Counted from the stretch's first letter, positions 1 through 9,486 are shown. The stretch is 64,000 nt of DNA from Paenibacillus sinopodophylli (GCF_005930355.1 NZ_VDBO01000002.1:496001-560000), one strand, 5' to 3'. Notes: generated by a model not told the origin, from the sequence alone. Made by a program: numbers and translations.

Positions 1-1
1 G

Positions 2-739
2 AGGAAGCCTGAGCTCGTAGAAGTAAAGCGGCATAATATCATTGTCAATGAACCGCTCACGTATAAAGGTTTAAAGCTGTATCAGTTCGACTTTGATACA
101 ACTCCGCGATTAAATGCTGTGCACCCTATACTGGTAGATAAAAAAACGGGGGAGAAATACGGCCCGTTCGATCTGCCTATGAAGGATTCTGCATTGCAGC
201 ATAAGCTTGGTCCATATACGCTTGATTTGTATGCGAATTACATGGAATTTGCAATTGGCGATAACGGTGAGCCTACAACGCTTTCCCGAGATCCAATTGC
301 ACCGGCATTCGTCTTTACGGTGAAAGGCCCAGGTCTGGAGCCGGAAGGTGAGCCTTATATGTATTTCCCGATGCAGAAGGACAAGGTTAAGTTCTCGCAG
401 GATGTGATTAACCATGCTGTAGCGGACAAGATCGAGATCAGAGTAGACGGTATGGAAAATGTTGATTTCTCTGAAGCATCTACCTACTTGAATGTAAGGA
501 TGGATCGAGCATTGCCTTATGTTTGGGTAGGCGCGGCATTCTCAATGATCGGTCTGCTGATGGGTTCTTATTGGCAGCATCGCCGGATTTGGCTTCGCAT
601 TGATGAGGGAGAGCTTTCATTAGGTGCACATACGAATAAAAACTGGTACGGTATGCGCTCAGAGGTTGCGGGAGCGCTTCAAAAAATAGGGATAACCGTA
701 GATCCGAAGTCGCTTGATAACGGAGGGAATAACGCGTGA
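2..739 (+). CDS. resB: Cytochrome c biogenesis protein ResB, C-terminal part (5' end outside window)
   Basis: The reading frame is open from base 2, so the start lies upstream of the window. About 245 C-terminal residues are visible. They match the ResB/Ccs1 family: an extracytoplasmic region with a GLKLYQ motif, then one membrane segment (AAFSMIGLLMGSYWQ, about 60 residues from the end) and a basic cytoplasmic tail. ResB works with ResC/CcsA to carry haem across the membrane and attach it to apocytochrome c. The stop codon overlaps the GTG start of the next gene, as expected for the resBC pair in a resABCDE-type operon. Confidence 0.9.
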   Translation, partial: RKPELVEVKRHNIIVNEPLTYKGLKLYQFDFDTTPRLNAVHPILVDKKTGEKYGPFDLPMKDSALQHKLGPYTLDLYANYMEFAIGDNGEPTTLSRDPIAPAFVFTVKGPGLEPEGEPYMYFPMQKDKVKFSQDVINHAVADKIEIRVDGMENVDFSEASTYLNVRMDRALPYVWVGAAFSMIGLLMGSYWQHRRIWLRIDEGELSLGAHTNKNWYGMRSEVAGALQKIGITVDPKSLDNGGNNA

Positions 740-1995
740 GTTTAGTTGATTTTAGCAGCGACGCTTTTATTGTCGCATTTTTTCTTTATTGTTTTGCTTT
801 TATGTTCTACGTTATTGCCATTGCAGGTAAGAAGTGGAGCAATCGTGAGCCTTTGCTGCATGAGAAGCGCTGGGGACGTATTGCGTTTATCACCTCAAGT
901 CTGGGACTTGCTTCGCATCTGACGTTTTTCTTCACACGTTGGGCAGGAAGCGGTCAAATTCCGACGAGTAATATGTATGAGTTTATGACTTTTCTTGGCA
1001 TGGCTATTATGATTGCATTCACAATTGTATTTGCCATCTATAGAAAGCCTTTGCTAGGCATGTTTACACTGCCGCTAACGGTTATCATTGTGGCGTATGC
1101 CTCGGTGTTTCCGCAAGAGGTACAGCCATTAATTCCAGCGCTTAACAACTACTGGCTCAAGGTGCATGTGACGACAGCTGCGCTTGGCGAAGCGTTCTTC
1201 GCAGTCGGATTCGCTGCTGGGTTAATGTATTTGCTGCGAGTTGTGGATTTCAAAGGTAAGACGAAGGAAGCAAAGCGTTCGCAGTTCTGGGTAGAATTCT
1301 CGTTGTATTCTATTTTGCTAATCGTGGGCTTCATCATTGCGGTATTTGCTTTCCGCGGCGCAGGCTACGAGGCACAGTTCACACAGGAGAAGTCCAGCAT
1401 AGACGGGAAAGGAATCGAATCGACCATTACTGAAACAGTCGATTATACGCTTCCTCCAATCGTTAAGCCTTACAATAGTAATGTAGTTAAATATGATTCG
1501 TTTTTAGGAATGAACCAGCCGATCTTTGAAGCACCTTATTGGATGAACGGCGTAAATTCAGGACGTAAGCTGAATACCGTAGTTTGGTCCGTTATTGCAG
1601 GCAGCTTGCTATATGGCTTACTCCGACTTGTGTTCCGCAAACCACTGGGTGCCGTTATCCATCCGATGATGGATGGTGTTGATCCGGAAGACTTGGATGA
1701 GATCAGCTATCGTTCTATCGCAATTGGCTTCCCAATCTTCACGCTAGGTGCATTGATATTCGCTATGATCTGGGCAAATATCGCCTGGGGACGTTTCTGG
1801 GGTTGGGATCCTAAGGAAGTATGGGCTCTCATTACATGGCTTTATTACAGTGCTTACTTGCATTTCCGACTTTCGCGCGGCTGGCAGGGCAAGCCGTCAG
1901 CTTGGCTTGCTGTCATTGGCTTCGTAGTTGTATTGTTTACGTTAGTAGGGGTCAACCTTATTATCGCAGGCTTGCATTCGTATTCCGGCGTTTAG
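736..1995 (+). CDS. resC: Cytochrome c biogenesis protein ResC (CcsA/CcsB family)
   Basis: This 419-residue polytopic membrane protein carries the tryptophan-rich haem-handling motif of the CcsA family (WGRFWGWDPKEVW, about residue 350) between hydrophobic segments. It is the membrane partner of ResB in system II cytochrome c maturation. The start is GTG and overlaps the resB stop by four bases, so the two are translationally coupled. The insert at about residues 215-270, before the tryptophan motif, is the usual extracytoplasmic loop. The operon continues into resD 27 bases downstream. Confidence 0.93.
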   Translation: MSLVDFSSDAFIVAFFLYCFAFMFYVIAIAGKKWSNREPLLHEKRWGRIAFITSSLGLASHLTFFFTRWAGSGQIPTSNMYEFMTFLGMAIMIAFTIVFAIYRKPLLGMFTLPLTVIIVAYASVFPQEVQPLIPALNNYWLKVHVTTAALGEAFFAVGFAAGLMYLLRVVDFKGKTKEAKRSQFWVEFSLYSILLIVGFIIAVFAFRGAGYEAQFTQEKSSIDGKGIESTITETVDYTLPPIVKPYNSNVVKYDSFLGMNQPIFEAPYWMNGVNSGRKLNTVVWSVIAGSLLYGLLRLVFRKPLGAVIHPMMDGVDPEDLDEISYRSIAIGFPIFTLGALIFAMIWANIAWGRFWGWDPKEVWALITWLYYSAYLHFRLSRGWQGKPSAWLAVIGFVVVLFTLVGVNLIIAGLHSYSGV

Positions 1996-2022
1996 TATTT
2001 AGTTTGAGAGGAGTTTTGCCTT

Positions 2023-2739
2023 ATGTCTGATTATTCAAGCCGTATATTGGTCGTGGACGACGAGGAAAGGATTCGCCGTCTGCTCAAGATGTATCTAGAG
2101 AAAGAAGGCTACACAATCGACGAGGCCGAAGATGGGGAAACAGCACTTAGACTCGCTTCGAATACGGATTATGCGCTCATTCTGTTAGATGTGATGCTGC
2201 CAGGTATCGATGGCGTAGAAGTTTGCTCACGCCTTCGTCAAGTGAAAGCAACTCCAGTCATTATGCTAACGGCAAAGGGCGAGGAGATGAATCGCGTTCA
2301 AGGATTCGAGGTTGGTGCAGATGATTACGTGGTGAAGCCATTCAGCCCGCGTGAGGTTATCTACCGGGTGAAAGCGATATTAAGACGATCTTCTGCAACA
2401 GCTTTTCTAACAAAAGAAATTAATTCAAGCAACAATATTGTGTTTCCTCATCTCATAATTGAGCATGATGCGCACCGTGTCACAGCAGGTGGGCAGGAAG
2501 TAAGCCTGACACCTAAAGAGTATGAGCTGCTGCATTACTTGGCCGTATCTCCCGATAAAGTGTTCTCGCGTGAAGAACTGCTCAAGGATGTTTGGAACTA
2601 TGAGTTTTTTGGTGATCTGCGTACGGTAGATACTCATGTGAAGCGTCTAAGAGAAAAGCTGAACAAGGTCTCACCAGATGCGGCAGCCATGATCACGACC
2701 GTATGGGGCGTTGGCTATAAACTAGAGGTACCGAAATAA
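2023..2739 (+). CDS. resD: Response regulator ResD (OmpR/PhoB family)
   Basis: This 238-residue protein has an N-terminal receiver domain (acidic DDEE cluster near residue 12, phospho-acceptor Asp in LILLDVMLPG at about residue 56, conserved Lys in VVKPFS) and a C-terminal winged-helix DNA-binding domain (LTPKEYELLHYL to TVWGVGYKLE). In Bacillus ResD activates aerobic and anaerobic respiration genes, including its own operon. The SD AGGAG lies ahead of the ATG. It directly precedes the kinase gene resE with no gap, which supports the ResD name over other OmpR-type regulators. Confidence 0.92.
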   Translation: MSDYSSRILVVDDEERIRRLLKMYLEKEGYTIDEAEDGETALRLASNTDYALILLDVMLPGIDGVEVCSRLRQVKATPVIMLTAKGEEMNRVQGFEVGADDYVVKPFSPREVIYRVKAILRRSSATAFLTKEINSSNNIVFPHLIIEHDAHRVTAGGQEVSLTPKEYELLHYLAVSPDKVFSREELLKDVWNYEFFGDLRTVDTHVKRLREKLNKVSPDAAAMITTVWGVGYKLEVPK

Positions 2740-4212
2740 ATGAACGTGTGGCAGCGTTCAGCTGGTAAGCTATGGCGAAGCGTAGTCGGGAAGCTCTGGG
2801 CAACGATTATGCTTCTTGTTGTTGTCGTATTGTTGATCGTTGGCGTGTTCCTGCTTCAATATGTGGACATTTGGGTCGACACCAACGCACATCAGGTCAA
2901 GGTACTGTTTGTACTGACTGCTATAATCGGGTTTTTGTTGTCTACCTTTTTCGCTTTCTTCTTATCTAAAAAAATTCAACAGCCTTTATTGCAGTTGAAG
3001 GGTGCGGCAGATTCCATCTCGCAAGGAAACTATTCGACAAGAGTGAACATTCGCTCTAGCGATGAGATTGGGGAGCTTGCACAAACCTTTAATCATATGA
3101 CCGAGCAGCTTGATAAGCTCATTCACGATTTGAATCATGAAAAAAACCATTTGGCGAGTATATTACGAAGTATGGGTGATTCTGTTATCACTTTCGATGC
3201 AGATGGGAAAATCATACTAACGAATCCGAGCGGTCATTTGCTTATTAATCAGTGGTCAGGCGTAGAGAAAGCTTGGCAAGAGGATTTGTTTGAAAGCTCA
3301 TCGACATTCTCTGAGGTTCCGATGCCATTGCGCGAGCTGTTTCAGAGCGTCATGGAAGAGGGGCGTGACGCGACGGATAAAGTACATGTGCTTAGCAGCG
3401 TATGGTCCGTCGTGATGGCGCCGCTTCAATCGAAAGGTGTCATACGCGGAGCCGTTGCTGTTATAAGGAATGTCACTGAAGAGCATAAGCTGGAGAAGCT
3501 GAGACGCGATTTCGTGGCGAATATCTCCCATGAGATTAGAACGCCGCTTTCCATGCTGCAAGGATACAGCGAAGCACTGCTTGATGATATTGTCGTCTCA
3601 GAGGAAGATCGGAAAGAGCTTGTTCAAGTTATTTATGATGAATCGTTGAGAATGGGCAGACTTGTGAATGACTTCCTAGATATCGCGCGCATGGAAGCTG
3701 GACATGTCGATATGAACTTTCAAGAGGTTGATCTCAGACATGTACTGAAGCGGGTACATCGGAAGTTCCAGGTGTATGCGAAGGAGCGCGAAGTGAAGCT
3801 TCACGCAGAGATGCCGCGAGAGCCCTTGCTTGTTAAGGAGGCGGATGAGGATCGGCTGGAGCAGGTGTTGACCAATCTGCTTGATAATGCGCTCCGGCAT
3901 ACGCCGTCTGGCAAGTCAATTACGATTGCAGGACAGCTGGAGCAGGTGAACGGCAGCGAGTATGTTCAGTTGACAGTCAGAGACGAGGGACAAGGGATTC
4001 CGTCCGAAGATGTGCCCTATATATTCGAACGCTTCTATAAGGCTGACAAGGCGCGTAAACGGGGAGCTTCTAGCGGGACTGGGCTTGGTCTTGCTATCGT
4101 CAAAAACTTGATTGACTTGCATCATGGGCGAATAGTCGTAGACAGCAGTGCTGGAAAAGGTACTGCATTCACATTATTGCTTCCTGTCGAAGCTCATCAG
4201 TCATTGTCATAG
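2740..4212 (+). CDS. resE: Sensor histidine kinase ResE
   Basis: This 490-residue membrane kinase has two closely spaced transmembrane segments (about residues 16-42 and 52-76), so only a very short external loop. These are followed by a HAMP linker (SKKIQQPLLQLK), a PAS-like region (SILRSMGDSVITFDADGKI), the HisKA box with the phospho-acceptor His (VANISHEIRTPLS) and a HATPase domain (N box NLLDNALRHT, G boxes GQGIP and GTGLGLAI). The short sensor loop suggests sensing in the membrane or in the PAS domain. It is the last gene of the res operon, with a perfect terminator palindrome starting at the stop codon. Confidence 0.92.
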   Translation: MNVWQRSAGKLWRSVVGKLWATIMLLVVVVLLIVGVFLLQYVDIWVDTNAHQVKVLFVLTAIIGFLLSTFFAFFLSKKIQQPLLQLKGAADSISQGNYSTRVNIRSSDEIGELAQTFNHMTEQLDKLIHDLNHEKNHLASILRSMGDSVITFDADGKIILTNPSGHLLINQWSGVEKAWQEDLFESSSTFSEVPMPLRELFQSVMEEGRDATDKVHVLSSVWSVVMAPLQSKGVIRGAVAVIRNVTEEHKLEKLRRDFVANISHEIRTPLSMLQGYSEALLDDIVVSEEDRKELVQVIYDESLRMGRLVNDFLDIARMEAGHVDMNFQEVDLRHVLKRVHRKFQVYAKEREVKLHAEMPREPLLVKEADEDRLEQVLTNLLDNALRHTPSGKSITIAGQLEQVNGSEYVQLTVRDEGQGIPSEDVPYIFERFYKADKARKRGASSGTGLGLAIVKNLIDLHHGRIVVDSSAGKGTAFTLLLPVEAHQSLS

Positions 4213-4237
4213 CGTCCCAATTGGGACGCTATTTTTG
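4211..4237 (+). terminator. Terminator of the res operon
   Basis: A perfect 20-base palindrome (AGCGTCCCAA / TTGGGACGCT) starts inside the resE stop codon and is followed by ATTTTTG, the expected form of an intrinsic terminator. Confidence 0.85.
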
Positions 4238-4270
4238 TAGAATACAGCAGATAATTCTTGTTGCTCGTGA

Positions 4271-4313
4271 AACAAAAACAGCCAATCAGATGATCTGATT
4301 GGCTGTTTTTTGT
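4271..4313. terminator. Bidirectional terminator between convergent resE and serA
   Basis: Inverted repeat AACAGCCAATCAGAT / ATCTGATTGGCTGTT with an A-tract on the left and a T-tract on the right. It can therefore stop transcription arriving from either side. Confidence 0.8.
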
Positions 4314-4317
4314 AATA

Positions 4318-4410
4318 ATATAGGAACGTATATCGTTAGGCTATACGTTATCTATATTTCTACGCGAAACTTTAGCTTAGCCGCCTTTGGCGGCTTCAGC
4401 CGTTTACGCA
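4318..4410 (+). repeat. Composite palindromic repeat, copy E (subfamily 2)
   Basis: This is a member of the dispersed repeat family described in the findings. A first hairpin (AACGTATA / TATACGTT) is followed by the linker TCTATATTTCTACGCGAAAC, a second hairpin (GCCGCC TTT GGCGGC) and the closing arm GTTTACGC. Its closest relative is the copy at 39212-39312. It lies just past the serA stop codon. Confidence 0.7.
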
Positions 4411-4416
4411 TATTTA

Positions 4417-6009
4417 TTAGAAAAGAGTAATTTCTTTTGCAGTGTTCAATTCAGGCATGTTCGTAAGCTGCTCAAGAACTTCTTTAGGCGTTGCTTTATC
4501 AACTCGAAGCACCATGATCGCGGAACCGCCCTCAAGCTGACGACCTACTTGCATGGTTGCAATGTTAACATCATTACTACCAAGCAAAGTACCAACGCGG
4601 CCGATAATACCAGGCTTATCGTTATGCGAGATCAAGATAAGATTGCCCTCTGGCGTAACGTCAACAGGGAACTTATCAATTTGTACGATACGCGGTCCAT
4701 ATCCAGTCAGCAGTGTACCAGAAACGACACGTTCTTCCTTCTTCGTACGAAGGGATACCGTTACAAGGTTCGTGAAATCTTTCGAAGTATGCGACTTCTG
4801 AACCACGATATTAACATCGCGAACTTTGGCAAGGTGCAAGGAGTTAACGACGTTGACTTGCTCTGAGCCGAGGTGGTGAGCGAGAACACCACGAACGATA
4901 TAACGTGTAAGCGGCTGAGTATCGACCTCAGCAAGCTCACCGGCATAGCCGACTACGATCTCCGTTACTGCGCCTTCTGTCGCTTGTGCAATAAAGTTTC
5001 CAAGCTTCTCGCCAAGCGTGAAGTATGGCTGTAGAATACTTTGCAGGTTAGCCGGAATTGGAGGCATATTAACCGCATTGATAAACGGCTCACTGCGGAG
5101 TATGTGAAGTACCTGCTCAGAAACGTCAATAGCAACGTTTTCTTGTGCTTCTACGGTAGAAGCGCCAAGATGCGGTGTAACGATAATTTTCGGATGTGTC
5201 AGGAATGGATGATCATCAGCAGGAGGCTCAACTTCGAATACGTCGAATGCTGCACCGGCAACAATACCTGCATCCACTGCGTCAACAAGTGCAATCTCGT
5301 CAATAATTCCGCCGCGAGCACAGTTGATAATGCGCATGCCAGGCTTCATTACTTCGAATTGCGCTTTGCCGATCATATGGCGCGTTTCTGGAGTGAGTGG
5401 TGTATGTACAGTCATGAAATCAGCATTGCGCACGATATCATCTACGCTAGCAAGCTTCACGCCGATCTTCTCAGCTCTCTCTTCCGTCATAAACGGATCA
5501 TACCCCATAATGTCCATGCCAAAAGCTTTCGCGCGTTTTGCAACTTCGCTACCGATACGTCCCATACCAAGCACGCCGAGCGTTTTGCCGCGAAGCTCAA
5601 CGCCAAGGAAGGATTTGCGATCCCATGTACCGTTAACAGTTTTCATATAAGCTTGAGGGATATGACGGGCAACCGCCATCATCATCGCAAACGTATGCTC
5701 ACAAGTTGTAATCGTATTGCCATCTGGCGCATTGATTACAATAATGCCTCGTTGTGTAGCTGCGTCAAGATCGATATTATCGACACCAACGCCTGCACGG
5801 CCAACAACTTTGAGCTGCTTGCCTGCTTCCATGATTTTTGGTGTTACTCTTGTTTGGCTGCGGACGAGCAACGCATCGTATTCGCCAATAATGGCAACCA
5901 ATTCGTCCTCGCTGAGTCCAGGTTTTTTGTCGACTGCGACATCTGACGCATCAACAAGCTGCTGAATGCCCAAATCGCTAATTGGATCGGAAACTAACAC
6001 TTTAAACAT
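4417..6009 (-). CDS. serA: D-3-phosphoglycerate dehydrogenase
   Basis: SerA oxidises 3-phosphoglycerate, the first step of serine synthesis. The 530-residue protein has the NAD-binding glycine motif ([16 protein letters not shown]), the catalytic Arg in [10 protein letters not shown] and the catalytic His in TPHLGAS, followed by the intervening domain and a C-terminal ACT domain ([22 protein letters not shown]), the usual serine-sensing module of long-form SerA. I chose the ATG at 6009 (MFKVLVSDP) because AGGAGG precedes it by 10 bases; an in-frame start 12 codons upstream has no such site. It is transcribed alone, divergently from the rhodanese gene. Confidence 0.95.
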   Translation of the reverse strand: MFKVLVSDPISDLGIQQLVDASDVAVDKKPGLSEDELVAIIGEYDALLVRSQTRVTPKIMEAGKQLKVVGRAGVGVDNIDLDAATQRGIIVINAPDGNTITTCEHTFAMMMAVARHIPQAYMKTVNGTWDRKSFLGVELRGKTLGVLGMGRIGSEVAKRAKAFGMDIMGYDPFMTEERAEKIGVKLASVDDIVRNADFMTVHTPLTPETRHMIGKAQFEVMKPGMRIINCARGGIIDEIALVDAVDAGIVAGAAFDVFEVEPPADDHPFLTHPKIIVTPHLGASTVEAQENVAIDVSEQVLHILRSEPFINAVNMPPIPANLQSILQPYFTLGEKLGNFIAQATEGAVTEIVVGYAGELAEVDTQPLTRYIVRGVLAHHLGSEQVNVVNSLHLAKVRDVNIVVQKSHTSKDFTNLVTVSLRTKKEERVVSGTLLTGYGPRIVQIDKFPVDVTPEGNLILISHNDKPGIIGRVGTLLGSNDVNIATMQVGRQLEGGSAIMVLRVDKATPKEVLEQLTNMPELNTAKEITLF

Positions 6010-6065
6010 GTGAAGTATGCCTCCTAAATGGGTGTGAAGCTCCAAGGCTTCGCTTAATATGAACA

Positions 6066-6108
6066 GAAAAACCCTCAGCCCGGCACCGTTGTGCAGCAGC
6101 GGGTCGAG
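6066..6108 (-). promoter_or_regulatory. Terminator-like hairpin in the serA leader
   Basis: Read on the minus strand, CTCGACCCG pairs with CGGGCTGAG (one mismatch) around an inner GCAC-AACG-GTGC stem-loop and is followed by GGTTTTT. It lies about 57 bases before the serA ATG and downstream of the candidate promoter, so it could act as an attenuator. No T-box sequence or leader peptide was recognised. Confidence 0.45.
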
Positions 6109-6136
6109 AGTTTGATCATCGATCTTTGACTTTTCT

Positions 6137-6166
6137 ATTTTAATGCAATGGGGTGGACAAAAGCAA
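6137..6166 (-). promoter_or_regulatory. Candidate sigma-A promoter of serA
   Basis: On the minus strand TTGCTT (6166-6161) and TAAAAT (6142-6137) are separated by 18 bases. The position fits transcription into the serA leader hairpin. Confidence 0.45.
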
Positions 6167-6249
6167 TCCTCAAACTTGCTGAAATGTGAAAATTTCGTTA
6201 TGATTCTAGCATCATAAGCAACAAAATACGACAGGGGAGGTCTTTATTC

Positions 6250-6576
6250 ATGACGAATTGGCAGGATGTGACACCGCAATTCATGCTGGATTTGTTGGAA
6301 AGCGGAAGTATAGAAGCGAGTCAGCTTATCGATGTAAGAGAAGAGTTTGAATGGGACTATTACCATCTGGAGACTTCTGTCCTCATTCCAATGAATACGA
6401 TACCGATGCGTTTAAATGAAATAACAGATAGTAAGCCGCTTTACATCATATGTGCTCATGGAGTTCGGAGCTTGTCTGTATGCCGATATTTAGAAGAACA
6501 AGGCTATAGCGAACTCCACAACGTAAACGGCGGAATGGCAGCTATAGCCTTGTTAAAAGGATTTCAATATGATTGA
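6250..6576 (+). CDS. Single-domain rhodanese-like protein
   Basis: This 108-residue protein consists of one rhodanese domain. It has the LIDVREEFEWDYYHL motif at residues 26-40 and an active-site loop CAHGVRS starting at Cys68, the residue that would carry a persulfide. Small stand-alone rhodaneses of this kind move sulfur in the cytoplasm; the physiological donor and acceptor cannot be read from the sequence. The SD AGGGGAGG lies 10 bases upstream of the ATG. It is divergent from serA and probably monocistronic, since the next gene runs on the opposite strand. Confidence 0.88.
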   Translation: MTNWQDVTPQFMLDLLESGSIEASQLIDVREEFEWDYYHLETSVLIPMNTIPMRLNEITDSKPLYIICAHGVRSLSVCRYLEEQGYSELHNVNGGMAAIALLKGFQYD

Positions 6577-6596
6577 TTCATACTAGTAAAGCAGGA

Positions 6597-7517
6597 TTAA
6601 TTGGTGTCCGAGGTAAAGAACGGAAGCTGTGGCATCAATTCCTCCTGATAGAAACGCAGTCTGCTTTCTGAGAAGTCTCCTGTGCGAACAGCCTCGGTAT
6701 TAATGAGTAGGTCTACTACAGCGGATACGGTGTGAACCTTCATTTTTGCAGGCTGTCCGGAATAAATAAATTCGTCAACGCGGCTCGTCAAATCCTGTGG
6801 GTAATAGTTCGTAAGCTTCTTGCGCGTCATGAGTTGATCGGCCATCAGTTTGTTTTTTACAGTTAAAGTGAGGTCTTTCCACTGTGTTAGCTGCAGCAGG
6901 GATGGTGACTTGTAATCGCCAGGGATATCAAGATTTACAGTTGCTGCCCATTTCAACATAGCAGAATAATAAGCCTGCTGTGCACTAAGCGCGAATTGAG
7001 AAGCTGACAAGTAGTTTTTCTCTTGTTCAACATTTTGTCTCAGCTCGTTGCTGCTTAACGTTTTGGCGCTTGTGGCAGCCTTGGTTGCAGCATCTTTGAA
7101 CAGCTTCAGGCTGCGGATGTAACTGACCTGAGCTTGTCCGAGCAGTGGAGATTTCTGCATATCGACTGAGCTTGCATCCTTGGCTTTCTCTTCTGCCAAG
7201 CTGGACAGATCCTTGAACATCGAGGTTGCTTCAGTCGGTTTTCCTTGAGATAGCTTATTCATGGCAGCGAACCATTCATTCTGAAATTCACGGTATGGCA
7301 AAAATACAGTATGATAGAATGAGACCAAATCCTGCTGCTGGTAAGGGCTTACAGTTGCAGAAGCGCTTTTTGCACCTTGTTCATCTTGCTTGTACTTTTC
7401 TTCTGTCTTGTCGCTGCCGATCTGAATGCCGTAGAAAAAGGCGCCTACCGTGCAAGCGAGCATGAATACGAAGCCAACACTGAATAACATTGCCGTAGTC
7501 GTTAATTTTTTTTCCAT
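6597..7517 (-). CDS. Membrane-anchored protein of unknown function
   Basis: This 306-residue protein has one N-terminal membrane segment (residues 9-30, LFSVGFVFMLACTVGAFFYG) and a long, helix-rich outside part (about residues 55-300) without cysteines or an obvious enzyme motif. The composition (many Gln, Lys, Ser, Ala) fits a helical extracytoplasmic domain. An SD (GGAGATAGAGAGAG) precedes the ATG on the minus strand. It lies convergent to the rhodanese gene and divergent from the CPBP protease gene. I do not recognise a family. Confidence 0.75.
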   Translation of the reverse strand: MEKKLTTTAMLFSVGFVFMLACTVGAFFYGIQIGSDKTEEKYKQDEQGAKSASATVSPYQQQDLVSFYHTVFLPYREFQNEWFAAMNKLSQGKPTEATSMFKDLSSLAEEKAKDASSVDMQKSPLLGQAQVSYIRSLKLFKDAATKAATSAKTLSSNELRQNVEQEKNYLSASQFALSAQQAYYSAMLKWAATVNLDIPGDYKSPSLLQLTQWKDLTLTVKNKLMADQLMTRKKLTNYYPQDLTSRVDEFIYSGQPAKMKVHTVSAVVDLLINTEAVRTGDFSESRLRFYQEELMPQLPFFTSDTN

Positions 7518-7585
7518 CTCTCTCTATCTCCTTCTATGTAAGAAAATAATGCTGTCTAATTTGTCCTATCAGTATAGGTGAAAAG

Positions 7586-8221
7586 ATGGTAAAAGAAAAT
7601 AAGAACGTTCTGGACAGGCGGGAAGCTATGAAAAAGTTTGATATTCGCAACATTCGTGTACGCAAAGTGTCCGTTGACGATCTGGATGACCGTATGCTCC
7701 TTATTAATTTATATGCAACACAAGGCTTCACTTTTATTATCGGTTTGATATGGGTTTTATTTCAGCATCAAAATTTAATTACCTTATTTACACCTCCTAA
7801 GGAGCTTGCTTTTGTGTATTGGGGAGTGGGTCTTGCTGCAGCCGTTATTATCGTTGATTTGCTCATTTCAAGGTTTGTACCGGAGGAAGCGGCCGATGAC
7901 GGGGGGGTAAACGAGCGGATCTTTGGCAACAGACCGATCTGGCATATTGCTGTTATTTCGCTCGTCGTTGCGATATGCGAAGAACTTTTGTTCCGAGGGG
8001 CCATACAACATGCCATTGGTCCCTATTGGACAAGCATTATTTTTGCTACTATTCATGTAAGGTATTTGAAGCATTGGATTCCTACCGGACTCGTTTTCTC
8101 AATCAGCTATGGCTTAGGATGGATTTATGTGCAATCCGGTTCGATTCTTGCTCCGATTATCGCTCATTTCTTAATTGATTTTATAATGGGGTTGATCATA
8201 CGTTTCAGGAGGGAGTCATGA
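7586..8221 (+). CDS. CPBP family intramembrane glutamic protease (CAAX-protease-like)
   Basis: This 211-residue polytopic membrane protein has the family signature EELLFRG (Glu132, Glu133, Arg136), a second conserved histidine in FATIHVRY and a third motif near the C-terminus (IIAHFLIDF). These residues form the active site of type II CAAX prenyl endopeptidase-like proteins, which in bacteria serve in peptide maturation or immunity. The substrate is unknown. The ATG at 7586 follows AGGTG; an alternative start 14 codons in (MKKFDIRN) is possible. It overlaps the next small gene by four bases (ATGA). Confidence 0.85.
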   Translation: MVKENKNVLDRREAMKKFDIRNIRVRKVSVDDLDDRMLLINLYATQGFTFIIGLIWVLFQHQNLITLFTPPKELAFVYWGVGLAAAVIIVDLLISRFVPEEAADDGGVNERIFGNRPIWHIAVISLVVAICEELLFRGAIQHAIGPYWTSIIFATIHVRYLKHWIPTGLVFSISYGLGWIYVQSGSILAPIIAHFLIDFIMGLIIRFRRES

Positions 8222-8451
8222 GCAGGAAAGAAAAGTTTGGAAGCTCAAGGGGAGATAAGCAGCAAGAAAGGGCGGCAAGGCCGCCTAGCATCGGAACGGA
8301 TTCCAATAAAGGTGATGCTCTGCCGCCTAGGCGAAAAAAACATCATTCGAGTAATTATAAATTGACGAAATGGTATTATAATCTGCTCTTTGTTTTATTC
8401 GTCAGCTTGGTTGCTGGTTTGTTCTGGTATGGCACGAAGTTTACGGACTAA
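8218..8451 (+). CDS. Small single-pass membrane protein
   Basis: This 77-residue protein has a very basic, Ser/Pro-rich N-terminal half (RKEK, PPRRKKHH) and one C-terminal membrane segment (residues 54-71, YNLLFVLFVSLVAGLFWY), so an N-in tail-anchor-like topology is likely. It is translationally coupled to the CPBP protease gene (ATGA overlap), which suggests joint function, perhaps as a partner or substrate. It overlaps the convergent deacetylase gene by 11 bases at its 3' end. Function unknown. Confidence 0.75.
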   Translation: MSRKEKFGSSRGDKQQERAARPPSIGTDSNKGDALPPRRKKHHSSNYKLTKWYYNLLFVLFVSLVAGLFWYGTKFTD

Positions 8452-9319
8452 TGGCAATGCTGGATGGATCAATAAAACCATAGCCCTTCGTTTCTAAGTT
8501 TGTAAGCAGCTTATCGAGTGCTTCGGCCGTCCACTTCAGCTCGTGCATGAGAATGTTAGCTCCTGGATGGAGCTGTTCCATCACATTGTTGATGACTACT
8601 TCGGGTTTATCCTTAGCAGATTTATCCCAATCGAGTGAGCCATTAGACCACGTCATGTAGAGCATGCCGTGGTTTTTTGCTATTTTTTTAACATCGTCCC
8701 CGCCAGAACCGTATGGGGGTCTGAAGAAGGTAGGTTTTTTACCGATTAATGCCTCAACAGCAGTTTGAACATCATTGATTTGTTTATCGACAATATCAGC
8801 TGCTTCGTTCTTGAGATTAATATGGTCCCAAGAATGATTGCCAATTGTTTGCCCTCGTTTATCGATTAACTTCAACAAATCAGGGTTTTGTTTGACACGG
8901 TAGCCGTTGACAAAAAATATAGCTTTGGCATCATGTTTATCCAGTGTATCGAGGAGGCTTGTCAACACTACTGAATCTTTGGGGCCATCATCGAAGGTGA
9001 GCAAAACTACTTTATCTGTTGCATTTGTTGAGATCGGCACCAACCGGTAAGCAGCATTCATTTCATATCGTGCTTCTGGCTGTTTGCCTTCCTCGGTTGT
9101 AGTCAATGTTGGAGTGGGAATCGGCTCCGTATTGGCTGGGCTAGAGAGCTGAGCATCCGTTGCCGAAGGGATGACTGCAGCTGGCGTCACCATCTCTGTA
9201 CTCGATACTTCATTGGAAACAGTGACAGACTTGTCAGTGTGATTAGCTGAGCAGGATGTGAGCAGCGTGCCTATAAGAACCAAATAGATAATCAAATGGC
9301 GGTTTTTCATAACATACAT
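8441..9319 (-). CDS. Polysaccharide deacetylase lipoprotein (NodB domain)
   Basis: This 292-residue protein has an N-terminal lipoprotein signal (LVLIGTLLTSC, Cys23), a Thr/Pro/Ser-rich linker to about residue 85 and a NodB-type deacetylase domain. The metal-binding motifs are TFDDGP, HSWDH (in IGNHSWDH) and RPPYG. Such enzymes remove acetyl groups from peptidoglycan or other surface glycans outside the membrane. GGAGG precedes two candidate starts: ATG 9319 at 5 bases and ATG 9310 (MKNRHL) at 10 bases. Both keep the lipobox. Confidence 0.88.
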   Translation of the reverse strand: MYVMKNRHLIIYLVLIGTLLTSCSANHTDKSVTVSNEVSSTEMVTPAAVIPSATDAQLSSPANTEPIPTPTLTTTEEGKQPEARYEMNAAYRLVPISTNATDKVVLLTFDDGPKDSVVLTSLLDTLDKHDAKAIFFVNGYRVKQNPDLLKLIDKRGQTIGNHSWDHINLKNEAADIVDKQINDVQTAVEALIGKKPTFFRPPYGSGGDDVKKIAKNHGMLYMTWSNGSLDWDKSAKDKPEVVINNVMEQLHPGANILMHELKWTAEALDKLLTNLETKGYGFIDPSSIAISP

Positions 9320-9486
9320 TCCTCCAAAGCGATGTTGTATTTATGCTGAATCGACCCCATTGTATCATATTTGCCCAAATGCAGGATTAGGATGATTTCC
9401 TTATTTTATTAAGAATGAGCGTGATGCCAAGCGGTCAGACTATTCGATGAGGACGAAAGCCTAAGAAGGAAGAGGTGCTCGCGAAT

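Noticed and set aside
5041..5946. 301-codon open frame opposite serA
   Set aside because: It lies entirely antisense to a well-conserved gene, has no SD and encodes a Cys/Arg/His-rich sequence typical of frame shadows.
9441..9470. Hammerhead-like string GATGAGGACGAAAG upstream of the YtxH-like gene
   Set aside because: The core reads UCGAUGA rather than CUGANGA and no stems I or III can be drawn.
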